This document shows, in pieces, positions 46,985 to 57,393 of a stretch of DNA of 64,000 bases. Under the pieces are notes generated by a model that saw nothing but the letters and a program-made list of their open reading frames with translations, did no database searches and was not told the origin of the DNA. Source of the stretch: Deinandra increscens subsp. villosa (lineage: Eukaryota; Streptophyta; Magnoliopsida; Asterales; Asteraceae). The number at the start of each line of letters is the position of its first letter. The first letter of the stretch is position 1. A program made the position numbers and the translations under genes. The stretch is taken from assembly GCA_039602395.1 (NCBI GenBank), contig JBCNJP010000013.1:22519254-22583253 (forward strand), read 5' to 3'.

Positions 46985-47778
46985 GTTCTTATTTCTTTTT
47001 GCATGGACACAGTTGACTGTATCATGAAAAATAGTATGCAATGTGAAAGTTCACAAATGCAATCACACAAAAGAAAAAGAAAGAAAAACAGAAAAATGTC
47101 TGAATATGTCTGATAGTGTGGGGTACACTGGTTAAAGCAAATCTAATCAATACCTTAACATATCCAGATGTTATGAGTATGATTCTGTCTGAGCTTAAGA
47201 TGGACAAATTATACCAGCAATCGACATGACTTGTGTGCTTCAATTAATTGAAATTGAAGTGTAGTTCAGTGCGTTATGATCAATATGATCCCATATAGTG
47301 ATCTTTCTCATACCAAAAATAGTGTCTGATTCTGTATTACGATTTCATTTCATATCAAGAAAAGTACAAAAAGATTTTTGGTGTGTTTTAATATAAACTT
47401 TCAAAAAGCTAAAAAGATTTTGTTTCTGCTTTATTTTCGATCTGATCAACACGTGATATAAAATCAATTTTCAAAATCATATCTTGGAGTCTCGAAGAGA
47501 CATTTTGCGCCAAGATTATTTAAGGATTAATGCAGGATGCTGTCGTGCAAAATATCACAACTTCAAGTCTTCTGAAGCTGTTGATAAAGACCAGAGATAC
47601 ACTGAATGTCGTCTAGTATTCAAGATCAAGCTACGATTGAGTTGAGGAGGAGTTTGTTCGAAGATTCATTTCATTGGATAAACGGATTCTTTACTTGAGG
47701 GGGAGCTTGATTGAAGATACATATTTGATGATGTTGAGAAGAAAAGATAAGAGATACAGCACACGACGAGGGGGAGTT
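46985..47778 (+). other. 3' non-coding region and polypurine tract of element C
   Basis: Part (47240-47460) is homologous to 19020-19260 of element B. Two purine tracts occur: GAGGGGGAGCTTG near 47698 and GAGGGGGAGTTTG at 47769-47780, the latter at the 3' LTR junction. Confidence 0.65.
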
Positions 47779-48124
47779 TGTTGATACCTGAAATGTGCGT
47801 CGTGTGAAGTATCGAACGAAGACCAAGTTCAAGCCAATATAGGGTTGGCCGAACTAGGTCCGAACCTGAAGTTCGGACCGGCCGAACCTGGGGTTCGGAG
47901 GACGTTCGGCCAGTCGTGTATAAATAGTAGTTTGGTCTTTGTGTTTGGTGGTGCTGAGTGATGAGCAAATCTTAAGTGTGTGTTTCTGAGTGTGTTTCTC
48001 TGTGTTAGTTCTCTGTGATTTACTGGTTGTAATTGTTCGTTTGATCAATAAAACAATCGGTTATTTACGTTTCGATGTCCGAATAGCTAGATCGAGTAGA
48101 CGATCCAATGCTCACACATTTTCA
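47779..48124 (+). repeat. 3' LTR of element C
   Basis: 346 bp, TGTTGATACC to CATTTTCA; one difference from the 5' LTR seen. Confidence 0.95.
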
Positions 48125-49020
48125 CCTCGTTTCCCCTAAACTCACCTTATTGGGTCTCATTGGTCCTAAACACAACTTATTTGTTACATACACACCTTAT
48201 TGGGCCATCATTGCTCCTAAACATGCTTATTGGTTACATACACACCTTACTGGGACTCATTGGTCCCAACAGGCCCTCGTTTCCCCTAAACACACCTTAT
48301 TGGGTCTCATTGGTCCTAAACACAACTTATTTGTTACATACACCTTATTGGGTCTCATTGGTCCTAAACACAACTTATTTGTTACATACACACCTTATTG
48401 GGCCATCATTGCTCCTAAACATGCTTATTGGTTACATACACACCTTACTGGGACTCATTGGTCCCAACAGGCCCTCGTTTCCCCTAAACACACGTTATTG
48501 GGTCTCATTGGTCCTAAACACAACTTATTTGTTACATACACCTTATTGGGTCTCATTGGTCCTAAACACAACTTATTTGTTATATACACACCTTATTGGG
48601 TCGTCATTGGTCCTAAACATGCCTATTGGTTACGTACACACCTTACTGGGACTCATTGGTCCCAACTGGCCCTCGTTTCCCCTAAACTCACCTTATTGGG
48701 TCTCATTGGTCCTAAAAACAACTTATTGGTTACATACACACCTTATTGGGCCATCATTGGTCCTAAACATGCTTATTGGTTACATACACACCTTACTGGG
48801 ACTCATTGGTCTCAACTGACCCTCGTTTCCCCTAAACAAACCTTATTGGGTCTCATTGGTCCTCAACACAACTTATTGGTTACATACACACCTTATTGGC
48901 CCATCATTGGTTCTAAACATAACTTATTGGTTACATACACACCAATTGGGCCATCATTGGTTCTAAACACAACTTATTGGTTACTTACACACCTTATTGG
49001 GACTCATTGGTCCTAAACAC
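48125..49020. repeat. Satellite array inside CACTA E, right part
   Basis: It continues 41330-41934. CCTCGTTTCCCC marks recur at about 48125, 48275, 48474, 48671 and 48822, giving units of ~150 and ~198 bp made of ~49-bp monomers. Confidence 0.9.
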
Positions 49021-49120
49021 ATCAAATTGACCCATTTGACCCCAAATTGACCCATTATTTAATTTTTATCTTAAATCTTTTTATATAATTTATTTAGAAT
49101 TATAATTCCCCAAAATTTAA

Positions 49121-49480
49121 GGGGGCGTTTAGTTGTGGAAAACAAGGGGTGTTTTCCATTTCTGTTTTCCAAAAAAACAAGGGAAACAGAAAATAGTGTT
49201 TTCTAAATTTTAACTAAAAATGGAAAACACCTTTTTTACTGTTTTCTAGGAAAACAGAAAATAGTGTTTTCTAAATTTTAACTAAAAATGGAAAACACCT
49301 TTTTTACTGTTTTCTGTTTTCTGTTTTCTATTTTCGTTTTCCAAATATATACAAAAGAAAATGGGCGTTCATTTTCTAGGGTTTATACGCACAACCGCTT
49401 GACCTCTCCTCCGTTACCTCTGTCGCCGTCTGCTCCAACGCATCGTCGACGGAAATCTAATGTAATGCAGAGATAGAAAA
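49121..49480. repeat. GGAAAAC-rich repeat, possible MITE
   Basis: It begins GGGGGCGTTTAGTTGTGG, a start typical of several plant MITEs, and holds two copies of a ~68-bp unit with AGAAAATAGTGTTTTCTAAA (about 49183 and 49251). I could not fix a matching end or target duplication. Confidence 0.4.
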
Positions 49481-49760
49481 CAGAAATGATTTCAATAGGA
49501 AATGGGCGTTCTGTTTTTTGTGTTTAGGGTTTTTGATCGTCTCTGCATCAGTCTTTGATCGGATTGCAATTGTTGATCGTCTCTGTTTTCGAGGATTAGG
49601 GTTTTTGTTTAACAAATTGATTTAATAAACAAAAATAGATAAACAAGTATATAACAAAAAGTGGATTTCATACTACTGATTCCAATTCCATACACAAAAT
49701 TGTTTCCTAATTTACATGTTCATTCCTAAAAAAAAAAACAGAGCAGTTGCATGTTGAGGT

Positions 49761-50054
49761 TCACGGGAACCTAGATTCCATCTCCTCCATCAACTCCAAA
49801 TGCCTACTCATTGCTTCTTGCCTCTGTTGAACCAACATTTGAAGCCTGGCATCGGAGACGCGTATCTCTTCTACCAGAAAAGTAGCCATCTGGTATCTTG
49901 ATGGACTTGGTGGCTCTGTAAGTACCTGGTTGAGCAGGGCCAACCCGTCTAAGATACTCTGTCTCTCTGCCCCGATAATCACCTCGTACCTGTCCAGGGT
50001 AGCAACAATCTTTATCTGCAAATAATGTTCAACTAATTCTTTCAAGCTTGCCAT
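49761..50054 (-). CDS. Small unassigned protein in CACTA E (97 aa)
   Basis: It opens MASLKELVEHYLQIKIVATL and ends MEEMESRFP with a stop. It is predicted mostly helical with a heptad-like region at residues 60-95 (VSDARLQMLVQQRQEAM). I recognise no family. It lies between the satellite array and the TNP2 promoter, on the strand opposite TNP2. It may be a third transposon gene or the last exon of one; TTTGCAG inside the frame could act as a splice acceptor. Confidence 0.4.
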   Translation of the reverse strand: MASLKELVEHYLQIKIVATLDRYEVIIGAERQSILDGLALLNQVLTEPPSPSRYQMATFLVEEIRVSDARLQMLVQQRQEAMSRHLELMEEMESRFP

Positions 50055-50633
50055 TTTTAGAAGGATTTGAGTGTTTTGAGAAAGGGTTTGTTAAGGATTT
50101 TGAGAAAAGGTTTGATAAGGATTTTGAAAAGGTTTTGATGTTGGAGGTGAGAAGTTTTTCATTACTGATCAAGTGGTATGGTTATATGTGCAAATCACTT
50201 GAGTATGCGTCTTATCAGATGTGTAATCACTAGAGTATACCATAGGTCTTATTTGATTAATTTCAAAATTACCCACTGAGTTCATGAGGACTGCACATTA
50301 TAATTGTTGGACTTTTGGTTATCCTACAAAAATTATTTTCACACGTTCTCCAAACTGAAATTCCTACACGATATCAAAAAACCACTAATATTTTAATCAC
50401 ACGATCTGAAATTATCCGAAATTACTGTCACACGATCTCAAAAATCAAATTAACAAGTCAAAATTAAACGAAGAAAGTCAAAATTACCCACTGAGTTCAT
50501 GAGGATTGAGGGAAGATGAACTAGAGTTCTTCAGGATTATAAAGAGTTATTCAGTAATAGAACCGGATGAACTAGAGTTTCTCAGGATCAAGAGTAATTT
50601 TCGTTTTAATTTATTTAAATATGATTCTAACTA
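50055..50633. other. Non-coding region with GATGAACT words
   Basis: It contains GAGAAAGG/GATTTTGA repeats near 50070-50140 and a few GATGAACTAGAGTT-CTTCAGGAT words at 50515-50600, related to the intron arrays. Confidence 0.45.
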
Positions 50634-50756
50634 GACCCCCGTTAAGTTTTCCTTAACTCCGTTAGTTTTTTGCTGACGTGGCAGCCACGTGGCTTTTATT
50701 AATCAGTGCCACGTCAGCAAAAAACTAACGGAGTTAAGGAAAACTTAACGGGGGTC
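50634..50756. mobile_element. Foldback MITE upstream of TNP2
   Basis: Perfect 50-bp arms (50634-50683 and 50707-50756) begin GACCCCCGTTAAG and enclose a 23-bp loop. No clear target duplication is visible. It sits about 300 bp before the TNP2 start codon. Confidence 0.8.
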
Positions 50757-51055
50757 CAATGAAATCCAACACCTTAATAATTGGGATTAATGTAGGCCAA
50801 TTTTGAAATTGGGATTAATATTGGCCAATTGGTAATAACTTGGATTATTAAAATCCAATTTTCCAATTTTAAAAGAGGCGGGGTAAATTAAAGCGAACTC
50901 AATTGAAAATTTCACATCTCAATCGACAGAATTTTCCCTCCGTCCTATTACTTCTCCAATAAACAGGTTCACAGTAAAGATTATTGAAAAGGATTTTTAG
51001 TATTGATCGTTTTTAATCATCTTAATTTGTTGTTGTATCTGTTAGCAAAACAAAC

Positions 51056-54000
51056 ATGGATAAGTCTTGGATGAAAACCAGTAGAACCACGCAATCATAT
51101 GCCGATGGAGTTAAATCATTCTTATTGTTTGCAGTTACCAATTTGGAGAGTAATGAAATTCCATGTCCCTGTGTTAATTGTCTAAACCATTACTCTTTTA
51201 AGGTTGATGATGTAGAATTTCATTTATTTTCAAAGGGATTCGATCAGACTTATAGAAGGTGGATTAAACATGGAGAGATAGACGAGCCCGCAGGAGAGGA
51301 GCTTCACACGGAATCATTTTTCGATTCCGGAGTTCCATTGGATGCAGCCGAAACAATAAAAATGGTCAGAGCTACTGAAGAAAATTTCGATGAGGACCAT
51401 GAGAAGTTTCAAGAACGACTCATGGATGCTGAGAAGCCTCTGTATGAAGGATGCCATACCTTCACAAAGTTATCTGCCTTGGTTCAACTACTGAACTTGA
51501 AGACTAAGCATGGAGGATCAGATAAATTTTTTAATGAACTTTTAGTTTTGCTGAAACAGATGCTACCTGAAGGTAATGAGATTGTGAAGAATACATATGA
51601 GGCCAAGAAGATTTTGAAGTCAATGGGTGCAGGGTACACCAAGATACATGTGTGTATCAATGATTGTATTCTGTACAGGAAGGAGAACAAGGACCTAACT
51701 GTATGTCCAACTTGTGGTGAGTCCAGGTGGAAGGTGGATGAGAGGACTAAGAAACTATACGACAATACTCCTGCAAAGGTAATGTGGTATTTCCCCATCA
51801 TTCCAAGATTGAAACGACTGTTTCAAGTGAAAACCACAGCGGAGGATCTAAGATGGCATGCCACCAGTTCCAAAACACCCGGTGTGTTACGACACCCATC
51901 CGATTCACCGGCATGGAAAGCCATCGATGACAAATATCCCGAAATCGCTGACGATCCTAGAAGTCTTCGTCTTGGCATTTCAACTGATGGGGTCGACGTA
52001 AATAGAGGTAACAGAAATCACAGTGTGTGGCCGGTTCTATCTGTCATTTACAACCTTCCACCATGGTTGTGTATGAAAAGAAAGTTCATCATGCTTTCGT
52101 TATTAATATCGGGAGCGCCTGGAAACGATATTGATGTGTTTTTGGAACCATTAATTGATGACTTGGAGCTGTTATTCGAGGCAGGTGTGGAAACATATGA
52201 TGCGTATGCGCAAGAACAGTTTACTATGCGTGCAGTTGTTTTATGGACGATTAATGACTACCCTGCACTTGGTACACTTTGTGGTTGCCCGTACAGTGGA
52301 TTCCGTGGTTGTGTGGTATGTCGGGAAGAAACTAAATGCATTAGGCTTCCTTTCTCAGCCAAGCAGTGTTATGCTGGTCACAGAAGATATCTACCATATA
52401 CGCATGCCTTCCGAAAGCAAACCGAGGCCTTCAATGGTAAACAAGAGTTGGAAGTTGCTGCTGATCCTATGACCGGAGAACAGATATACGAAGAAGTTCA
52501 ACTTATCAGGAACAAATGGGGAAAGGGATTAAGGTGTACTGATTCAGAAATCCCAGAGACCTCAACCGGAAGAGGGGGAAGATTGATAAGAGAAAAAGAA
52601 AGAACAAAGAGAAGCCACCATATTGGAAGAAATTCAATATATGGTTTCGAAGACTTAGATACTGGAGGCATAATAGTGTCCAACATTGCATTGATTTCAT
52701 GCATATTGAAAAGAATGTGGCTGAGAGTCTTGTTGGAACTCTGCTCAACCTTCCCGGAAAGACGAAGGATGGACTGAATGCGAGAAAGGATCTGAACTTT
52801 TTGGGGTTAAGACCAGAGTTGCAGCCTAAACAGAACAAGAACAACATAGTACTTCCTGCAGCGTGTTACACGTTACAAAAAGATGAAAAGGAAAAGTTTT
52901 GTGACACGTTGTATAACTTGAAGGTTCCACAAGGCTATTGTTCTAACTTTTCTAGTTTGGTTAGTCTAAAGGACAAGAAACTTGTGGGGCTCAAGTCACA
53001 TGACTATCATATGCTGATGCAACAGTTTCTGCCAATTGCAATTCGGTCACTCATGCCTGAACCGACAAGATATGCTATTATAAGGCTCTGTTTTTTTTTC
53101 AAATCAATATGCAGCAAAGAGATCAACGTCGAAGAGCTAGACAAATTGCAAGCAGATCTTTGTGTCACACTATGCCTGCTTGAGAAATATTTCCCGCCAT
53201 CATTTTTTGATGTTATGCTTCATTTGACGGTGCACCTTACTAGGGAGGTAAAATTATGTGGCCCAATATGCTTTCGATGGATGTATCCATTTGAAAGGTG
53301 TATGAAGGTAATTAAGGGCCACGTGAGAAACAAAACTTATCCAGAAGGGTGCATTGCTGAGGAGAACATTGTAGAAGAAACGATTGAGTTTCTCAGCGAA
53401 TACCAAAAAAACATCACAACTATTGGTGTTCCAACTAAAAAGCATAGCAGTGCGGATGGAAGTCCTGGGTCAGCTGGTAGATCAGTTGAAGTCTCTCCAG
53501 AGCTCCTATCGAAAGCGCATTTATTTGTGTTGCTAAATACGCCTGAAATTGAGCATTATATCGAGTAAGTAATTTAGATTATTAACCTTTTTTTATCTGT
53601 TTAATTAATTATAAACTTTTATAGATAACTTCAATTCATGTAATTGCAGAGAACACATGAAATTTTTGGAAAAGGAACATCCTGGTAGTAGACTAAATGA
53701 CCTGACTAAGAAGCAGAGCACAACATTTGGTAAATGGTTACGCAACAAGGTCAGCTAAATTTGCTTATTGTTTTAATTCCGGATGAACTGTAACTTTCCT
53801 GAACAACTGACCTGAGTTGTCCGGAACAACTCTATTTTCTATCCGGATGAACTATAACCTTCCTGGTGAACTGAAACTATTTTCTTATAGTTTTAATTCC
53901 GGATGAACTGTAACTTTCCGGAACAATTGACCTGAGTTGTCCGGGATAACTCTATTTTCTATCCGGATGAACTATAACCTTCCTGGTGAACTGAAACTAT

Positions 54001-54898
54001 TTTTCTTATAGTTTTAATTCCGGATGAACTGTAACTTTCCGGAACAACTGACCTGAGTTGTCCGGAATAACTCTATTTTCTATCCGGATGAACTATAACC
54101 TTCCTGGTGAACTGAAACTATTTTTCTTATAGTTTTAATTCCGGATGAACTGTAACTTTCCGGAACAACTGACCTGAGTTGTCCGGAACAACTTTATTTT
54201 ATTTTTGGAAGAGCTATAATCTTCCTATTCCTAATGAACTCTCCTGATGAACCTACTATGAATTTCAGGTTGAAAAGGAGATGGCGGAGTCCCCAGAAAC
54301 TATATCAGAGACCGTTAGGTGGATTTCACATGGTCCGCACAGAAGCGTGAGGAAATATGAAGTATATGACATCAATGGCTATTCATTTCGTACAAAATCT
54401 CGAGACGGTAGGGTTTACCAGAACAGCGGGGTTGGTGTAGAGGTAAATGACATGCACATCTCTAACGAGGTCTTAACCTATGGAAAAAAACCTTACTATG
54501 GGGTTTTAAAAGAGATATGGCTACTACATTACCATATTAAAACCATCCCTCTATTTATGTGCGACTGGGTTGAGAATACACAGGGGGTCAAAAAAGATAG
54601 TCTTGGTTACACTTTGGTTAACCTTAAAAGACTAGGTCACAAGGAGGACCCGTTCATTTTCGCGTCACAAGCACAACAGTTGTTTTACGTCAAAGACCAG
54701 CTGGATAAAAAACTGCATATTGTCTTTATGACACCTCCCAGAAATTACAGAGATTATTATGAAGACGATGCCAATGAAGAATTTAGTACGGTAGTTTTTC
54801 CTCACAACGATAATGTATTGCCATCCGTAGATGCACGTCACAATGTTTACCATAGAGCTGACTGTACTGGAATGATATTACGAAAAAACAACGGTTAA
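51056..54898 (+). pseudogene. TNP2-like CACTA transposase, 3 exons, one frameshift
   Basis: The start MDKSWMKTSR leads a transposase-associated domain (residues about 3-75, with CPCVNC). The Transposase_21 core follows: KIHVCINDCILYRKE, CPTCGESRW, GISTDGVDVNRGNRNHS, FMRKFIMLSLLISGAPGND-like sequence and GCVVCRE. Near 52575 (G-run AGAGGGGGAAG) the frame shifts to another phase, open through CIDFMHIEKNVAESLVGTLL and the DUF4218-like part (HDYHMLMQQFLPIAIR, RWMYPFERCMKVIKG). Exon 1 ends 53564 (GTAAGT), exon 2 is 53650-53749, exon 3 is 54269-54898 with the DUF4216-like C-terminus. The protein should cut at CACTA ends with the TNPA-like partner. The frameshift would remove the second half. Confidence 0.87.
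53750..54268 (+). repeat. Intron 2 of TNP2 made of four ~121-bp tandem repeats
   Basis: Units start at about 53771, 53891, 54012 and 54133. Each carries AATTCCGGATGAACTGTAAC, a TTGTCCGGAA block and TATCCGGATGAACTATAACC. Confidence 0.88.
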
Positions 54899-56135
54899 TT
54901 GATCATCATTGTAATGTTTTTGAATCTTAGCAAACTACAGTATCAACAATATTTGTTTTTTTTTCTTTATGTATTCTGGAATATATATAATTATGGATCT
55001 TAATTTTGAGTCAAGTGTTTCCTTTTTTTGATTGTGCCTGCAGGTCTCCTCTCTTTGACCAAACCAGAGTCAATAAAAGACAAAAATAAACAAACAAAAT
55101 CAACTGCTGCTTTAACAAACACAATTACATACATAATCCAAAGGTTATGATTCCATTAATACATTGATCTATAAAATTACAACTGAAAAACTACTAACTT
55201 AAAATGGAGAAGAAGCGGCTGAAGCAAAATCCCTCTTTTGCTTTCTCACATGCACTTGCTTCTGATCAAGTGAAAAGAGAGAACAAGTCCCTCTTTGCTT
55301 TCTCACATGCAATTGCTTATGATCAACTGAAAATGGTGAAGAAGTGGCTGAAGATAAATCGGGTTCATGGGGCCAAAAAGGGAGAAGAAGTGGCCGAAGA
55401 AAAATCAGGCTCGTGGGGCCAGAAGGGAGAGAAGCACCTGAAGAATACAAGTCCTGCAAACCTCAACATGTGCCCTTACTGCTGACTGTTATAAAATTAC
55501 ACAATAACTTAAAATCTGCTCGCAGTAAAGCATTTGTATGAACCATTAGAGACTCCTCGTCTCCATGGTTTCCACAATAACTTAAAATCTGCTCGCAGGA
55601 GATACAGAGTGCAATCTTTCCCTGCACAAGATAAAATTACCAAATCTGAGACGAAAATTTCAATCGAATTTCAGTGGTGAAGATGATAACTTACCGTGTT
55701 CCACATACGGATGATGCCAATTCCACATTTTTTGCCGTCGATGATGGACGAAAAACAGAGAGAGAAAGACTGGGAGAAAAGGGTCATGGTGGAGATGATG
55801 ATGAAAACTGATACAGAGATAGTATATATCGATACTCGAGGGGCGTGGTAGATGGAGATTTGAAAGATAAAGTAAATGAAATAGTAATGATTACAAGCGC
55901 CGTACACTGTTGGTATTCTTCTTTTAGCCACCTAAAATTAATATACCGTGACCATTTGTCATAATTTGTCACGCAACCAATGTTTAATATGAGTGGCCAT
56001 ATCACAAGATAATCAAACATGATAAACATATATAACCATCATATATTCAATTATAACTACTAATATCATAACTAAAAATAAACATATAAAACATTGTTCT
56101 TAATTTGTTCATAATTAAACACAAACATCCATTAA
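54899..56135. other. Region between TNP2 and the right end of CACTA E
   Basis: A ~75-bp tandem duplication lies at 55200-55350 (CCCTCTTTTGCTTTCTCACATGC words), with a smaller duplication at 55365-55420. An 86-codon minus-strand frame at 55671-55931 has no domain and is doubtful. Subterminal-like GTGACCATTTGTCA words start at about 55945. Confidence 0.45.
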
Positions 56136-56561
56136 TTAATAATCCGGATCACTGCAATCTTCGGATATGTATGATCCTGATGAACTTGCATCGTCATCAT
56201 CATGATCATCATCATCATCTTCTTCTTCTTCTTCTTCATCTTCTTCATCTGCTTCATCTGCTTCTTCATGATCTTCTTCATCATCTTCTTCATCTTCATC
56301 TTCTTCATCTTCTTCTTCATCTTCTTCTTCAGGTTCATTGAATTTTGTATCAAGGACACGAAATAATTTCGCTGTCTCAACATGGTAGGCAAAACAATCA
56401 GGAATCTTCTGCGCATATAGTTGCTTCAGGATGTTCTCATCGTTGTGTTTAATCACAGATTTGTGGGACTTGAAGGATCTTCTTCTCCTGTTACTGTAAA
56501 CCAAAAAAATACGGTTATGCTTCACATACCAGTAATTAAGGGAGCGTTGATTATCGGCCAT
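56136..56561 (-). CDS. Small acidic-tailed protein in CACTA E (about 141 aa)
   Basis: It opens MADNQRSLNYWYVKHNRIF, with a basic patch RRRRSFKSHK near 25-35 and a middle segment IPDCFAYHVETAKLFRVLDT. The C-terminal third is almost all Asp/Glu (GAA/GAT runs) before SGSYISEDCSDPDY. A TATA-like CTATATAT lies about 100 bp upstream on the minus strand (near 56663). Acidic repeats can arise from trinucleotide expansion, but the ordered N-terminal half argues for a real protein. No family recognised. Its place beside the right subterminal repeats resembles a third transposon gene. Confidence 0.45.
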   Translation of the reverse strand: MADNQRSLNYWYVKHNRIFLVYSNRRRRSFKSHKSVIKHNDENILKQLYAQKIPDCFAYHVETAKLFRVLDTKFNEPEEEDEEEDEEDEDEEDDEEDHEEADEADEEDEEEEEEDDDDDHDDDDASSSGSYISEDCSDPDY

Positions 56562-56719
56562 TTGATACAAGAATTGGTGTAGAGAATTTGAGAGAATTGG
56601 TGTAGAGAATTTGAGATCAAGAAAGGGATGGCGGTAAAAAGGAAAATAACAATGATGATGATATATAGGGTAGCAAATTTTAACCCGCTCGAATTAATGG
56701 TACAATTGAAAAAAGCGCG

Positions 56720-57390
56720 TTGTTTTAGAGGGAAACAAATCTTCTATTTTTCGCCACGCATTTAATATTTTACCGTGACCATAAAATACATTTTTGTCAC
56801 TCACAACCTACCATTTAGTCACGGTTAATATATGTGGCCATAGGTAATAGATTTTTGTCACTCACAACCTACCATGACCATTAGTCATCTAATATTTAGT
56901 CACACAACCTAATAACAGTGGCCATATGTACTAGCTTTTAGCCACATAACTAAGTAAAAAGCGTGGACATTGCTCACATTTAGCCACGCATAAATAGTTT
57001 TGTTTTCTTTTAATTTACTAAGTAATAAAATCTACTCTTCCGTCACACAACATTATTTAAGCGTGGCCATACATTCCTTTTTGGTCACACGAATAAAAAA
57101 TCATAAAAATTCCGTGGCCGTTTGGTGCATTTCGCCACTCTTTTTTAAGTGTGACAAATAAGTGCCACATGTTTTTGTAAAACAGTGGCTAAAGCCACTG
57201 CACCTGATTGTTGTTGTCACATAAACAAAAAAATACGTGGCTAAAAGGGTCCAAAGGCTATATATTTGGCCACGGGTACACAATATGTGTGGCTAAAACG
57301 AGAATTTCTTACCTTTGGCCACGCTTTTTTCAAAACAGTGGCTATGCGTTATCAAAAAAACCGTGGCCAAAGCCACTTTTTGACGTAGTG
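56720..57390. repeat. Right subterminal region of CACTA E
   Basis: Many GTGGCCA / TAGCCAC / GTCACNNNA words in both orientations, less regular than on the left. It ends TTTTGACGTAGTG at 57390. Confidence 0.85.
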
Positions 57391-57393
57391 TTA

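Larger units (their letters stand above)
41935..48124 (+). mobile_element. Element C: gag-only Ty1-copia element
   Basis: Two 346-bp LTRs (41935-42280, 47779-48124) differ at one base noted by eye (G 42272 versus A). TSD CCTCG lies at 41930-41934 and 48125-48129. PBS at 42282, purine tract GAGGGGGAGTT before the 3' LTR. Coding content is a long Gag-type protein in two frames and nothing else: no protease, integrase or RT. The 3' part shares the three-hairpin cassette with element B, so it is probably a non-autonomous member of a SIRE-like family. Confidence 0.95.
36147..57390. mobile_element. Element E: CACTA (En/Spm) transposon, 21.2 kb
   Basis: Terminal inverted repeats begin CACTACGTCAAAA on both ends and agree at about 25 of 30 bases. 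Target duplication TTA lies at 36144-36146 and 57391-57393. Subterminal GTGGCCAAAGG / GGCCAC-rich repeats border both ends. It carries a TNP2-like transposase gene (51056-54898, +) and a Ptta/TNPA-like gene (37342-40720, -), transcribed away from each other, plus two small unassigned ORFs. A satellite array in its middle was later hit by copia element C. Both transposase genes carry one visible lesion, so autonomy is doubtful. Confidence 0.95.

Noticed and set aside
48108..49016. 302-codon open frame in the satellite array (and similar frames at 41385-41963 and 48160-48819)
   Set aside because: The frame is open because the repeat units are multiples of three and lack stops; two frames are open at once and the peptide simply follows the repeat.
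49121..49480. Possible hAT or Harbinger MITE
   Set aside because: No matching terminal repeat or target duplication was found, so it is listed only as a repeat.
56105..56341. Plus-strand His/Leu-rich frame
   Set aside because: Antisense shadow of the Asp/Glu codon runs of the minus-strand ORF.
57208..57393. N-terminal part of the downstream pol frame
   Set aside because: It lies in the right CACTA subterminal region; the genuine pol sequence resumes at 57394.
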